DNA from: an uncultured Phocaeicola sp.
Lineage (GTDB): Bacteria > Bacteroidota > Bacteroidia > Bacteroidales > Bacteroidaceae
Direction of reading: 5' to 3'
Assembly: GCA_944320815.1 (NCBI GenBank)
Contig: CALUIZ010000035.1
Coordinates: 1-32,876 of the forward strand
DNA length: 32,876 nucleotides
Shown: piece by piece, positions 15,761 to 24,765 of the stretch
How positions within the stretch are numbered: position 1 is the stretch's first letter
Layout of the letters: each line of letters starts with the position of its first letter
Made by a program: the position numbers and the translations under genes
The notes under the pieces: model-generated
What the model was told of the DNA's origin: nothing
What the model saw: the letters and a program-made list of their open reading frames with translations, nothing else
Database searches by the model: none

Positions 15761-16750
15761 TCACCATTGGAGGATCGGCCATCCGTCTTCCGTCCAGTCT
15801 ATTGTCTTCACAATCAGTTTGGGTGCTCCGTCTTCTGCAATCGAATAGGCATGACAGATGAGATAGTCTTTCCCGTCAATACGGTAGACTGCGTTATGCC
15901 CTATGCCTGTATAATCTTTGTTTCCTTCTGCGACCAGTGTGCCGCCTCCCGACATCATGGGTTTTCCATCCTTGTCAAGGTAAGGACCTGTAACGGTTTT
16001 GGAACGTCCTACCATGATTTTATAATTGCTTTGGAGTCCCCGGCAGCAGTAGTCGAACGAGACGAACAGGTAATAATATCCCTCATGGCGGAAGATGAAC
16101 GGTGCTTCCACCGCTCCATCTCCCGGATTCTTGTCGTCCGGTCCGGATAATCGTCTCCGGCTGCAGAGCGAATACCATTCTTCAGGCTGTGCCACTTCTG
16201 TCAGGTCGTCAGTCAGGCGTACCATCTTGATACCGTCCCAGAAGGAGCCGAAACTCATCCACGGTGTCCCGTTCTCGTCGATGATGATGTGGGGGTCGAT
16301 GGCATTCCACATGTCGCGGTTCGGAACAGACTGGATGACTTTTCCATGGTCCGTCCATTTGAACTGAGGGTCTTCCGGGTTCAGGGTCGGATTGGTGGCA
16401 TGACCGATGGCGGAAGTGTTTTTTCCGAAAGCCGAACAGGAATAGAACAGATGGTAAAGGCCGTTATGGTAGATGATGTCGGGAGCCCATGTATGTCCGT
16501 TGTATCCTTTGATGGCTTCCGTCGCCCATCGCGGGGCTTCCGGAAAAACCGGCTTCTCAAACTTCCATGTCTTCAAGTCCTTTGAAGACATGACGGTGAT
16601 TCCTTCGCCTGTCGCGAACAGATAATAAGTGCCGTTTTGTCTGGCCATTACCGGGTCGTGGACAAAAGGAGAGTCGGTTGTCTTTTCCTGTTGGGCAAAT
16701 CCGCCGGCGGCACTTCCTAGCAGAATTGTCAGCAAAAACAGTCTTTTCAT
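15761..16750 (-). CDS. Secreted GH43 family glycoside hydrolase
   Basis: A 329-residue five-bladed beta-propeller enzyme, probably an alpha-L-arabinosidase or endo-1,5-alpha-L-arabinanase. The three expected acidic residues are present: Asp32 in FVHDPVMA (base), Asp152 in AIDPHIIIDE (pKa modulator) and Glu215 in VEAPFIF (acid). Residues 1-19 form a cleavable signal peptide ending GGFA. The start at 16750 was chosen for this; upstream in-frame ATGs add a non-signal extension. No SusC/SusD pair or other glycosidase is nearby, so the polysaccharide cannot be deduced. Alternative GH43 activities such as xylosidase are possible. Confidence 0.88.
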   Translation of the reverse strand: MKRLFLLTILLGSAAGGFAQQEKTTDSPFVHDPVMARQNGTYYLFATGEGITVMSSKDLKTWKFEKPVFPEAPRWATEAIKGYNGHTWAPDIIYHNGLYHLFYSCSAFGKNTSAIGHATNPTLNPEDPQFKWTDHGKVIQSVPNRDMWNAIDPHIIIDENGTPWMSFGSFWDGIKMVRLTDDLTEVAQPEEWYSLCSRRRLSGPDDKNPGDGAVEAPFIFRHEGYYYLFVSFDYCCRGLQSNYKIMVGRSKTVTGPYLDKDGKPMMSGGGTLVAEGNKDYTGIGHNAVYRIDGKDYLICHAYSIAEDGAPKLIVKTIDWTEDGWPILQW

Positions 16751-16793
16751 AATTCTTGTGGCGTATTTATTCATGAATGGATTTATGTGTCGC

Positions 16794-16801
16794 CAAATAT
16801 A
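16794..16801 (-). promoter_or_regulatory. -7 element for the GH43 gene
   Basis: The minus strand reads TATATTTG, an exact TAnnTTTG match, 43 bases before the start codon at 16750. The -33 position lacks a perfect TTG. It lies between the gene and the asd terminator, supporting separate transcription of the GH43 gene. Confidence 0.5.
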
Positions 16802-16835
16802 AGGAAAATAGTGGACGGGACATTCCGGACAGTAC

Positions 16836-16881
16836 AAAAAAGACTGCCGCAGAACGGTTGTTTACCAGTTCTGCGGCAGTC
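16836..16881 (-). terminator. Terminator after asd
   Basis: A perfect 14-base stem (16842-16855 with 16868-16881, starting GACTGCCGC) with a 12-base loop, followed on the minus strand by six T residues. It begins 19 bases after the asd stop codon. A classic intrinsic terminator. Confidence 0.92.
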
Positions 16882-16900
16882 TGTCTGTCCTTTGGGAGAA

Positions 16901-17911
16901 TTATCCGATATTTTTCACTTTAATCAAGTATTCCGCAATCTGTACGGCATTCAAAGCCGCACCTTTCTTTATCTGATCTCCCACAATCCAGAAAGTCAGT
17001 CCGTTTTCGTTCGACAGGTCTTTGCGGATACGTCCTACATATACGGGGTCCTTTCCGGCCAGGAAGAGAGGCATCGGATATTCTTTCTTTTCCGGATTGT
17101 CCATCAGTACAAGCCCCTCTCCATGTGCGAAGGCTTCACGCGCTTCTTCTACGGATACCGGACGCTCCGTTTCAATCCAGATACTTTCAGAGTGGGAACG
17201 GAGAGCGGGTACACGCACACAGGTTGCACTTACCTTTACATCGGAATGCATGATTTTCCGTGTTTCATTATACATCTTCATCTCTTCTTTCGTATATCCG
17301 TTTTCAGTGAACACGTCTATTTGAGGAATCAGGTTGAAGGCCAGTTGGTAGGCAAATTTCTCCACTTTCACCGGCTCTCCTGCGAGTACCTGACGGTATT
17401 GTTCGTAAAGCTCGTCCATGGCGGCGGCTCCCGCTCCGCTTGCGGCCTGATAAGTGGACACATGCACGCGCTTGATGTGCGTCAGGTTTTCGATGGCTTT
17501 CAGAGCTACTACCATCTGGATGGTGGTGCAGTTCGGATTGGCGATGATGCCTCTGGGGCGGTTCAGCGCGTCTTCCGCATTGACTTCAGGTACTACCAGA
17601 GGGATGTCTTCTTCCATACGGAACGCGCTGGAGTTGTCAATCATCACCGCACCGTATTTCGTGATGGTATCAGCGAATTCTTTTGATGTGCCTGCTCCGG
17701 CGGAGGTGAAGGCGATGTCCACTCCTTTGAAGTCATCGTTGTGCTGGAGGAGTTTGACTTCGATTTCTTTTCCGCGGAAAGAATATTTGCGTCCTGCACT
17801 TCGTGAAGAACCGAACAACAGCAGTTCATCAATCGGAAAATTTCTTTCATCGAGCACCCGGAGGAATTCTTGTCCTACCGCTCCGCTCGCGCCCACAATT
17901 GCTACTTTCAT
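16901..17911 (-). CDS. asd: Aspartate-semialdehyde dehydrogenase
   Basis: Reduces aspartyl phosphate to aspartate semialdehyde with NADPH, the branch point to lysine/diaminopimelate, threonine and methionine. The 336-residue protein shows the dinucleotide-binding [14 protein letters not shown] (residues 3-16), active-site Cys128 in NPNCTTIQ, and the catalytic His region [15 protein letters not shown]. The start at 17911 places the nucleotide fold at the N-terminus, as in the family; upstream in-frame ATG 17965 adds a basic extension with no known role. Single gene with its own terminator. Confidence 0.95.
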   Translation of the reverse strand: MKVAIVGASGAVGQEFLRVLDERNFPIDELLLFGSSRSAGRKYSFRGKEIEVKLLQHNDDFKGVDIAFTSAGAGTSKEFADTITKYGAVMIDNSSAFRMEEDIPLVVPEVNAEDALNRPRGIIANPNCTTIQMVVALKAIENLTHIKRVHVSTYQAASGAGAAAMDELYEQYRQVLAGEPVKVEKFAYQLAFNLIPQIDVFTENGYTKEEMKMYNETRKIMHSDVKVSATCVRVPALRSHSESIWIETERPVSVEEAREAFAHGEGLVLMDNPEKKEYPMPLFLAGKDPVYVGRIRKDLSNENGLTFWIVGDQIKKGAALNAVQIAEYLIKVKNIG

Positions 17912-18064
17912 TTTCGTATATATGTTAAATGTTAATGTTTTGCCTTTGCCGTAGCTTTTTTTCATAAAGTTCCGGAATGAGAGAAGTGTGTATCTTTATG
18001 CTTTTCCTTGTCGGGGTATTGATGGGAAAAGTGTCATAAAGATATTGATGCTTCAATCAATTTG

Positions 18065-18072
18065 CAAAATTA
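18065..18072 (-). promoter_or_regulatory. Possible -7 element for asd
   Basis: The minus strand reads TAATTTTG, matching TAnnTTTG, about 150 bases before the asd start; spacing to upstream TTG-like sequences is not ideal. The 244-base region 17912-18155 separating the divergent asd and antiporter genes shows no other clear element on this strand. Confidence 0.3.
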
Positions 18073-18115
18073 AAACATTTTGAAATACAAAAGTACAAAT
18101 GCGGAACTTTTTTCG

Positions 18116-18123
18116 TACTTTTG
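18116..18123 (+). promoter_or_regulatory. -7 element for the antiporter operon
   Basis: TACTTTTG matches TAnnTTTG, 32 bases before the ATG at 18156. No good TTTG lies at the -33 position. Its position relative to the start supports it as the operon promoter. Confidence 0.5.
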
Positions 18124-18155
18124 TGCCCAAAACAGATTAAAGCCATTCCGCCGGT

Positions 18156-20300
18156 ATGAAAGAACTGCTCGATTTGATAAGTTTCGACATTGATTTTCCT
18201 GTCACGGACCCGACCTGGATATTTTTTCTGGTGCTGGTCATTATCCTGTTCGCTCCGATTCTTCTGGAGCGTCTGCGCATTCCGCATATCATCGGGATGA
18301 TTCTGGCGGGGACGGTGGTCGGTGAGCATGGGCTCAACATTCTGGCAAGGGACAGCAGTTTTGAACTTTTCGGCAAAGTGGGGTTGTATTACATCATGTT
18401 TCTGGCGGGTCTGGAGATGAATATGGAGGACTTCAAGAGTATCCGTGTGAAGGCTACGGTGCTGGGGCTTCTCGCTTTCATTATTCCGCTGGGCATCGGT
18501 ATCTGGACTAATCTTACTTTGTTGGACTACGGACTGGTCACTTCTGTTTTGTTGGCCAGTATGTATGCTTCGCACACATTGATAGCCTATCCTATTGTTA
18601 TCCGGTACGGCATTAACCGGCAAAGGGCTGTGAGCATAGCCGTAGGGGGTACGGCGGTCACCGATACACTGACGTTGCTTGTGCTGGCGGTCATTGCAGG
18701 GATGTATAAGGGGGAGGATTCTGATATGTTTGTGGTGTGGATGGTGCTGAAGGTCATCGTGCTCAGTGCGTTGATTATGCTTGCCTTCCCTCGCATTGGC
18801 CGTTGGTTCTTCCGTCGCTACAGTGATCAGGTGGTACAGTATATTTTTGTGCTTGCGCTGATGTTTCTCGGAGCGGCATTGATGGAACTTATCGGGATGG
18901 AAGGTATTTTGGGGGCGTTTCTTGTGGGACTGGTGCTTAACCGTCTCATTCCTCATGTGTCTCCGCTGATGAGTCATCTGGAGTTTGTGGGTAACGCTTT
19001 GTTCATTCCTTATTTTCTGATAGGGGTGGGAATGCTGATTAACGTGAACATTCTTTTCGGACATATTGATTCCATCAAGGTGGCTGTGGTGATGATTGTG
19101 GTCGCTTTGCTTGGAAAGTGGATTGCTTCATGGCTCACTCAGAAAATTTATCGGATGCGGGCGGTGGAACGCGAGCTGATGTTCGGATTGAGCAATGCGC
19201 AGGCTGCCGCTACGCTGGCTGCTGTGCTGGTGGGGTATGGCATTGTTCTTCCGGACGGTGAACGGCTTTTGAATGAGGATGTGCTGAATGGAACGATTCT
19301 GCTGATACTGGTGACCTGTGTGGCCAGTTCTTTTATGACGGAGCATGCAGCCAAACGCATTGCGATGGACGATGTGGAGGTGGATGATGAAAAGGAACAT
19401 GAGAAAGAGCGTTTTTTGATACCTGTGTCAAATCCTGGAACGCTGGACGGTTTGATGCAGTTGGCCCTGGTGGTGCGCAATGGAAAAGATCCCGACAATC
19501 TGATTGCCCTGAATGTAATTAATGACAACAATGATTCGGTACGTCTGGAAATGAAAGGAAAAAGGAACCTGGAGCGTGCCGGACAGATAGCCGCTTCTGC
19601 CAATATCTTGCTGAAGACCGTAAGCCGTTTTGATTTGAACATTGCGACGGGGATTCTTCATACTGCAAAGGAAGTGGAGGCGACGAGCATCATTGTCGGT
19701 CTGCATTTCAAGGCAAGTATCGTGGATTCTTTCTTCGGGAATATGACGGAGGATTTGTTGAAGAATACATATCGTGAAGTGATGATAGCGCGTTTCCTGA
19801 TGCCGGTCAATACATTGCGCCGTATTATCGTGGCGGTTCCTCCAAAAGCGGAATTTGAGCATGGATTCGTGAAATGGGTTACACACCTTTGTCGGATGAG
19901 TTCGCAGCTGGGATGTCGTTTGCATTTTTTTGCTCACGCTCAGACGATGGGCTATATAAAAGGATATATTCAGAAAAAGCACAAGGACGTGATGACCGAG
20001 TTTCAGGAACTGGAGGACTGGGGCGATTTGCTGATAGTCACCGGACAGGTGAACTATGACCATCTTCTGGTCATTGTGAGTGCACGGCGAGGCTCTATCT
20101 CTTACGATTCCTCGTTTGAGCGTCTGCCTATGCAGATTTCAAGATATTTCAATAACAACAGTATCATGTTGCTCTACCCCGACCAGAAAGGTGACCCTGA
20201 TGAGACGCTCTCATTCGCCGACCCGCGCGGATGGGCTGAGACGCAGTATTATGATAAGGTGGGCAACTGGTTCTACAAATGGTTCAGGAAGAATTCATGA
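18156..20300 (+). CDS. Kef/CPA2-type cation:proton antiporter with C-terminal stress domain
   Basis: A 714-residue inner-membrane transporter. Residues about 18-410 hold around twelve membrane helices of the Na+/H+ exchanger (CPA2) fold, including LRIPHIIGMILAGTVVGEHGLN and the helix with VGGTAVTDTLTLLVLAVIAG, whose TD pair is at the usual ion-binding position. After a charged linker (DDVEVDDEKEHEKER) the last 280 residues form a soluble domain resembling tandem universal-stress-protein folds rather than the TrkA-N domain of KefB/C. The transported ion (Na+ or K+) cannot be told. The stop overlaps the next start (ATGA, 20297-20300). Confidence 0.92.
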   Translation: MKELLDLISFDIDFPVTDPTWIFFLVLVIILFAPILLERLRIPHIIGMILAGTVVGEHGLNILARDSSFELFGKVGLYYIMFLAGLEMNMEDFKSIRVKATVLGLLAFIIPLGIGIWTNLTLLDYGLVTSVLLASMYASHTLIAYPIVIRYGINRQRAVSIAVGGTAVTDTLTLLVLAVIAGMYKGEDSDMFVVWMVLKVIVLSALIMLAFPRIGRWFFRRYSDQVVQYIFVLALMFLGAALMELIGMEGILGAFLVGLVLNRLIPHVSPLMSHLEFVGNALFIPYFLIGVGMLINVNILFGHIDSIKVAVVMIVVALLGKWIASWLTQKIYRMRAVERELMFGLSNAQAAATLAAVLVGYGIVLPDGERLLNEDVLNGTILLILVTCVASSFMTEHAAKRIAMDDVEVDDEKEHEKERFLIPVSNPGTLDGLMQLALVVRNGKDPDNLIALNVINDNNDSVRLEMKGKRNLERAGQIAASANILLKTVSRFDLNIATGILHTAKEVEATSIIVGLHFKASIVDSFFGNMTEDLLKNTYREVMIARFLMPVNTLRRIIVAVPPKAEFEHGFVKWVTHLCRMSSQLGCRLHFFAHAQTMGYIKGYIQKKHKDVMTEFQELEDWGDLLIVTGQVNYDHLLVIVSARRGSISYDSSFERLPMQISRYFNNNSIMLLYPDQKGDPDETLSFADPRGWAETQYYDKVGNWFYKWFRKNS

Positions 20301-21022
20301 GCGGAATGACAAGTCAGGACTGGCAGCAGCGTACCGAGCTGCTGCTGGGAAAAGAAAAAATGCAGCGTCTGCGTGATGCGCACGTGTTGGTGGTAGGATT
20401 GGGGGGTGTAGGCGCATATGCTGCCGAGATGCTCTGTCGTGCCGGAGTGGGGAAGATGACCCTTGTAGACGCAGATACGATACAGCCGACCAATATCAAT
20501 CGTCAGCTTCCTGCCCTGCACTCTACACTGGGCCGGCCGAAAGCTGAAGTGTTGGCCGAACGTTTCAGGGACATCAATCCTGGAATCAGGATGAATGTGA
20601 TGTCTGTTTATCTGAAAGATGAGGCCATTCCCGAATTGCTTGACAGTGCAGCTTTCGATTTCGTGGTGGATGCGATAGACACGGTGGCTCCCAAATGTTT
20701 TCTGATTTATCATGCATTGAACAGGAGAATGAAGATTGTAAGCAGCATGGGTGCCGGTGCGAAGACGGATATTACGCAGATTCGTTTTGCAGATTTGTGG
20801 GAGACATACCATTGTGGCCTGAGCAAGGCAGTGCGGAAACGTCTGCAGAAAATGGGAATGAAGCGGAAACTTCCTGTGGTGTTCAGTACGGAGCAGGCCG
20901 ATCCGAAGGCTTTGCTCGCCGTAGAGAATGAAGCGAATAAAAAGTCGACTGCAGGGACGGTAAGTTATATGCCTGCGGTGTTCGGGTGTTATCTGGCGGA
21001 ATATGTGATACGGAAAATATAA
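20297..21022 (+). CDS. tcdA: tRNA threonylcarbamoyladenosine dehydratase
   Basis: A 241-residue E1-like ATP-dependent enzyme that cyclises t6A to ct6A at position 37 of ANN-decoding tRNAs. Motifs are the nucleotide-binding VLVVGLGGVGAYAAEMLCRAGVG, the following LVDADTIQPTNINRQ, and the VDAIDT segment before SSMGAGAKTD. A start at 20297 was chosen because it overlaps the antiporter stop as ATGA; an ATG at 20279 would lie inside the antiporter gene. The functional link to the antiporter is not obvious. Other names are CsdL and YgdL. Confidence 0.93.
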   Translation: MSGMTSQDWQQRTELLLGKEKMQRLRDAHVLVVGLGGVGAYAAEMLCRAGVGKMTLVDADTIQPTNINRQLPALHSTLGRPKAEVLAERFRDINPGIRMNVMSVYLKDEAIPELLDSAAFDFVVDAIDTVAPKCFLIYHALNRRMKIVSSMGAGAKTDITQIRFADLWETYHCGLSKAVRKRLQKMGMKRKLPVVFSTEQADPKALLAVENEANKKSTAGTVSYMPAVFGCYLAEYVIRKI

Positions 21023-21109
21023 CTGCGACAAAAAACAGGGAATTGGAACATGGCGGTTCCGGCAGACATTTTCAACTTTCAATTTCTAAAGTATTCAAAC
21101 TGGGAAAAA

Positions 21110-21772
21110 ATGATAGAACTGGAAGGGATAACCAAAAGTTTCGGACCTTTACAGGTGCTGAAAGGAATTGACCTGACGATTAAAAAGGGAGAAGTGGTGA
21201 GTATCGTAGGGCCGAGCGGGGCGGGGAAGACTACGCTTCTGCAGATTATGGGCACGCTCGACAAGCCCGACTCAGGACGTATCGTGTTGGATGGTACGGA
21301 TGTGGGGCGTTTGGACGGGAAGAGCCTGTCGGCTTTCCGCAACCGGAAAATTGGCTTTGTGTTTCAGTTCCATCAGTTGCTTCCGGAGTTTACGGCATTG
21401 GAGAATGTGGCGATTCCTGCTTTGATAGGCGGTGGGTCGGCAAATGCCGCGCGCAAGAAAGCGGAAGAGATGCTGGAACTGATGGGACTGAGTGAGCGTG
21501 CGTCGCACAAGCCCTCTGAACTGTCGGGGGGAGAGAAACAGCGTGTGGCGGTGGCGAGAGCACTGGTCAATCATCCTTCGGTGGTGCTGGCCGACGAGCC
21601 GTCGGGCAGTCTTGACACACAGAACAAGGAAGAGCTGCACCGGCTGTTTTTCGACTTGAGAGACAAGTTGGGGCAGACATTCGTGATTGTGACACATGAT
21701 GAAGGACTTGCCTTGAAAACTGACAGGAGAATTCATATCATTGACGGAAAAATAAAAACAGAAGAACTATGA
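21110..21772 (+). CDS. LolD-like ABC transporter ATP-binding protein
   Basis: A 220-residue ATPase with Walker [10 protein letters not shown]-loop region [16 protein letters not shown], signature [15 protein letters not shown] and Walker [13 protein letters not shown]. The subtype matches the LolD/MacB/FtsE group that drives lipoprotein release or mechanotransmission. No permease gene adjoins it, so partners must be encoded elsewhere. The start at 21110 gives the family N-terminus [12 protein letters not shown]; the upstream in-frame ATG at 21050 gives an atypical extension. The stop overlaps the next start (ATGA, 21769-21772). Confidence 0.92.
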   Translation: MIELEGITKSFGPLQVLKGIDLTIKKGEVVSIVGPSGAGKTTLLQIMGTLDKPDSGRIVLDGTDVGRLDGKSLSAFRNRKIGFVFQFHQLLPEFTALENVAIPALIGGGSANAARKKAEEMLELMGLSERASHKPSELSGGEKQRVAVARALVNHPSVVLADEPSGSLDTQNKEELHRLFFDLRDKLGQTFVIVTHDEGLALKTDRRIHIIDGKIKTEEL

Positions 21773-22605
21773 GTCATGTAAAATTAGGGAAATACAATCA
21801 GTTGGAGATAGTGAAGGAAGTGGACTTCGGGGTATATCTTGACGGAGATGAGGACGGGGAAATCTTGCTTCCGAAGAAATATGTGCCCGAAGGTTCCACG
21901 ACGGGTGACATTCTTAATGTGTTCATTTATCTTGACATGGAGGAGCGGCTGGTGGCCACTACTTTGCAGCCTTATGCACAGGTGGGCGAGTTTGCATGTC
22001 TGAGTGTGGCGTGGGTGAATGAGTATGGAGCGTTCCTCGACTGGGGACTGATGAAGGATTTGTTTGTTCCTTTCCGGGAGCAGAAGGTGAAGATGCAGCA
22101 AGGGCGCCGTTATGTGGTGCATGTTCATCTTGATGAAGAGAGTTACCGTATAGTGGCTTCTTCAAAAGTGGAACGTTATTTCTCGGATGAGCGTCCGGAG
22201 TATGAACCCGGAGAGGAAGTGGAGATTCTGGTATATCAGTCCACAGATTTGGGTTACAAAGCGATTGTGGACGGAAAATTCAGTGGACTGCTGTATCGTA
22301 ACGAAGTCTTCCGTCCTTTGGAAGTGGGAATGAAACTTTCGGCTTTCATCAAGCAGGTGCGTCCCGACGGAAAGATTGATCTGGAACTGCAGAAGGCCGG
22401 TTTCCGTAAAGTGGATGATTTTGCTGACGTGCTTCTCCGTTATATCAAGGATAACGGCGGGCGTACTTCCATCAATGACAAGAGCGATGCTGAAACCATT
22501 TACGATGCGTTCGGGGTGAGCAAGAAGACTTTTAAGAAAGCTGTAGGCGAACTTTACAGAAAGCGTCTTGTCGTTCTTGAGGAGAACGGAATCCGTCTGG
22601 CCTGA
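21769..22605 (+). CDS. CvfB-like S1 RNA-binding protein
   Basis: A 278-residue protein with successive S1-like OB domains and a C-terminal winged helix, the layout of conserved virulence factor B (CvfB/YitL). S1 signatures are [16 protein letters not shown] near the start, [24 protein letters not shown] at about 83-106, and [20 protein letters not shown] near 163. The winged helix covers about 215-275 ([30 protein letters not shown]). It probably binds RNA and affects expression after transcription. It ends the operon, before the terminator at 22625. Confidence 0.9.
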   Translation: MSHVKLGKYNQLEIVKEVDFGVYLDGDEDGEILLPKKYVPEGSTTGDILNVFIYLDMEERLVATTLQPYAQVGEFACLSVAWVNEYGAFLDWGLMKDLFVPFREQKVKMQQGRRYVVHVHLDEESYRIVASSKVERYFSDERPEYEPGEEVEILVYQSTDLGYKAIVDGKFSGLLYRNEVFRPLEVGMKLSAFIKQVRPDGKIDLELQKAGFRKVDDFADVLLRYIKDNGGRTSINDKSDAETIYDAFGVSKKTFKKAVGELYRKRLVVLEENGIRLA

Positions 22606-22624
22606 CGGTATAGGCTTTTGTTTT

Positions 22625-22680
22625 GAGGGGGTGCACCGAAATGAAAATTGGCATTCATTTCGGTGCGCCCTCTCTTTTTT
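22625..22680 (+). terminator. Strong terminator after cvfB-like gene
   Basis: A stem of about 18 pairs (GAGGGGGTGCACCGAAATGA with a matching right arm ending CCCTC at 22672, one mismatch) followed by a pyrimidine tract ending in six T residues. It ends 4 bases before the stop codon of the convergent basic-tail protein gene. Confidence 0.9.
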
Positions 22681-22683
22681 GTA

Positions 22684-23640
22684 TTATAGTCTTTTCATTT
22701 CAACCTGCCTGTTTGGACGGGACGGTTGTGTGGTGCGTTCTTTCCGTTTGTTTCTTTGGTGATGTGTCGCCGGCCTTTTTTGTGTCTGCGGTTTGGCTGG
22801 TCGTGAGATGTCTGGTCTGCGGCTTGGGGCTTTTCCCGGCCTCGACATTTCGGGTCTGCTGTATTCAGGTTTGCCCGGTTTGCCGCTGTGTGGCTTTCCC
22901 GGCTTGATTCCGGGTTTGTTTCCGTTTGGTTTGTGCGGCTTCATCCCGTTCGGACGGTTGGGCTTTTCCGGGCCATGGCCCACTGGAGTGAAGTGGAATC
23001 CCGGATTCTTCTGCGGTCTTGCATGTGGCTTTTCCGGAGCAGGCTTTCCCGGCCTTGCACCCGGACGGCCGAGACCGTGATGTGGCTTTGCCGGACGGGC
23101 AGGTTTTGCATGCGCATACACCGGATGGCGGTAGCGTGTGGGATACACCCGCTGATAATAACTTTTTCCTCCGAAGTGCGTGCGGCAATGTCCGCCCCGG
23201 TAAGTCAGATAATGTCTGGGCGGACCGAAATAAAAGTAAGTCCGGTTCGGATACACTGTGTAGATGCGCAGATGGCACACATTGTTCAGGGTGTAGAGCG
23301 GACGGAAGAAGTAGTCGAGTGTGATGAAACGCGCGTATTCCGCGTTTGAAAGCACCCAGCGCAGATCATCATTACGAATGTCCAGATAGCGATAGTAGAG
23401 GTCGACAGCGGCAGCGTCAGCGACGGCTATCCGGCTGACATACGGATTGATGCCGCTGAAGAAATCATAGTTGATTTCATACAGGTCATCATATTGGTTC
23501 GTGTTCAGATGCAGCTCGAATGCCATGCGGTCGGTCAGGAAGCGGGCGTTGACGCGGATGTCTCCGAGTCCGTAGGCAGATGCCCGGAGAGTGCCCAGGC
23601 AGATTGCCAGAATACCGAGTAACAGAGTTCTTGTTTTCAT
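22684..23640 (-). CDS. Secreted protein with basic Pro/Lys/Gly-rich tail
   Basis: A 318-residue protein with a cleavable signal peptide (residues 1-22, ending RASA). Residues about 25-135 look folded (VNARFLTDRMAFELHLNTNQYDDLYEINYDFF split by short loops). A Tyr/His/Arg-rich stretch (about 125-170, with YFYFGPPRHYLTYRGG) leads to a tail from about 172 to the end made mostly of Pro, Lys, Gly, Arg and His, with repeated GKP, KPH and SRP triplets. The tail has almost no hydrophobic residues and would be strongly cationic and disordered. I know no function; related exported proteins occur in Bacteroides. The start at 23640 agrees with the promoter at 23668-23698. Confidence 0.78.
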   Translation of the reverse strand: MKTRTLLLGILAICLGTLRASAYGLGDIRVNARFLTDRMAFELHLNTNQYDDLYEINYDFFSGINPYVSRIAVADAAAVDLYYRYLDIRNDDLRWVLSNAEYARFITLDYFFRPLYTLNNVCHLRIYTVYPNRTYFYFGPPRHYLTYRGGHCRTHFGGKSYYQRVYPTRYRHPVYAHAKPARPAKPHHGLGRPGARPGKPAPEKPHARPQKNPGFHFTPVGHGPEKPNRPNGMKPHKPNGNKPGIKPGKPHSGKPGKPEYSRPEMSRPGKAPSRRPDISRPAKPQTQKRPATHHQRNKRKERTTQPSRPNRQVEMKRL

Positions 23641-23667
23641 GATTTCAACTTTTATGGTTTCTACAGG

Positions 23668-23698
23668 CAAAGGTAGACGGATAAATTTCCCTTTGCAA
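23668..23698 (-). promoter_or_regulatory. Consensus promoter for the basic-tail protein gene
   Basis: On the minus strand TTG (23696-23698), a 20-base spacer and TACCTTTG (23668-23675) fully match the Bacteroides promoter consensus. The -7 ends 27 bases before the start at 23640. One of the best promoters in the window. Confidence 0.75.
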
Positions 23699-23945
23699 GA
23701 TGGAATTCCCTATTTGTTGGTAGGAAGTTCCCTAAAGTGTTTTCTGGAATCCGTACATTTCCGGAAGTGTCTGCAGGATACGGAATAAAAGGCTACTTTC
23801 TGAAAAAGAAAAGGGAATTCTTCACAAAACAACGGGCTGTTCTTGAGAGAAATCCGGTATGTTCCGACAGGGGTTGGCGGGACGGGCGCAGGTGTGAAAG
23901 TTTTGTATCTCTTTTTCTTGTTTCTTAATTATTTTGTTCGTGTTA

Positions 23946-23976
23946 TTGGGTTATTACGATTAAATTGTTACCTTTG
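23946..23976 (+). promoter_or_regulatory. Consensus promoter for the amidase gene
   Basis: TTG (23946-23948), a 20-base spacer and TACCTTTG (23969-23976) match the Bacteroides promoter consensus. The -7 ends only 13 bases before the first ATG (23990) and 22 bases before the second (23999), which favours the second as start. The 247 bases between this and the divergent promoter show no other element. Confidence 0.72.
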
Positions 23977-23998
23977 GCCAGTTCTAAACATGAAAAGC

Positions 23999-24757
23999 AT
24001 GAAAACAATCATATTTCAGACAGATATTTGTTGGGCGGATCCCGAGGCGAACAGGATGCATGTCGGCGGGATGATGGATGCCTGTCCAGGAGCCGACCTG
24101 TATGTGCTTCCTGAAATGTTCTCTACAGGATTCTGTACGCAGCCCGAGGGTATGGCCGAGACAGGATGTGAGACACTGGAGTGGATGAAACGCCGTGCGG
24201 CGGAGCATGATTGCGCTGTCGCCGGAAGTGTCGCCACGGAAGAGGACGGGAAATATTACAACCGTTTTTATTTTGTCACTCCCGACGGGCAGACGCGGTG
24301 GTACGACAAGAAGCATCTGTTCACGTATGGCGGGGAGCACAGACACTATACCGCAGGGACGGAACGTGTGGTCGTGTCTTTCCGCGGGGTGCGTTTCCTG
24401 CTTCAGGTGTGCTACGACCTGCGTTTTCCCGTGTGGTCGCGCAACCGGAAGGATTACGATGCAATTCTTTACGTGGCGAGCTGGCCCACACCGAGGGTGG
24501 AGGCCTGGAAGGCTTTGCTTCGTGCCCGTGCCATCGAGAACCAGTGTTATGTGATAGCTGTCAACCGGGTAGGAAAGGATCCTTATTGCGAGTATAGCGG
24601 CGGAAGTGCGGTTATCGACCCTTACGGGCATACGCTGGCGGCTTGTGAGGACGGGAAGGAGATGTGTGCCGTGGCAGAAATTGACATGGCCGGACTGGAG
24701 GCTTTCCGCAAAAAGTTTCCGGTGCTGGACGATGCGGACGGTTTTTCATTGATATAG
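23999..24757 (+). CDS. Nitrilase-superfamily amidohydrolase, omega-amidase-like
   Basis: A 252-residue cytoplasmic carbon-nitrogen hydrolase with the complete Glu-Lys-Cys triad: Glu39 in LPEMFSTGF, Lys105 in YDKKHLF and Cys138 in QVCYDLRFPVW. These flanking motifs match the omega-amidase (YafV/NIT2) branch, which hydrolyses alpha-ketoglutaramate left by glutamine transaminases. The next genes include an aromatic-type aminotransferase, which makes that role attractive, though this is inferred. The start is 23999 rather than 23990, based on promoter position and the family N-terminus MKTIIFQTDI. Confidence 0.88.
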   Translation: MKTIIFQTDICWADPEANRMHVGGMMDACPGADLYVLPEMFSTGFCTQPEGMAETGCETLEWMKRRAAEHDCAVAGSVATEEDGKYYNRFYFVTPDGQTRWYDKKHLFTYGGEHRHYTAGTERVVVSFRGVRFLLQVCYDLRFPVWSRNRKDYDAILYVASWPTPRVEAWKALLRARAIENQCYVIAVNRVGKDPYCEYSGGSAVIDPYGHTLAACEDGKEMCAVAEIDMAGLEAFRKKFPVLDDADGFSLI

Positions 24758-24765
24758 TTGGGAAT

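Noticed and set aside
16751..16837. Longer N-terminus for the GH43 protein
   Set aside because: It would place 29 residues before a clear signal peptide and would run through the -7 element at 16794-16801.
18057..19064. 335-codon open frame antisense to the antiporter gene
   Set aside because: Gln/His/Arg-rich product without domains, opposite a clear membrane transporter; treated as a shadow.
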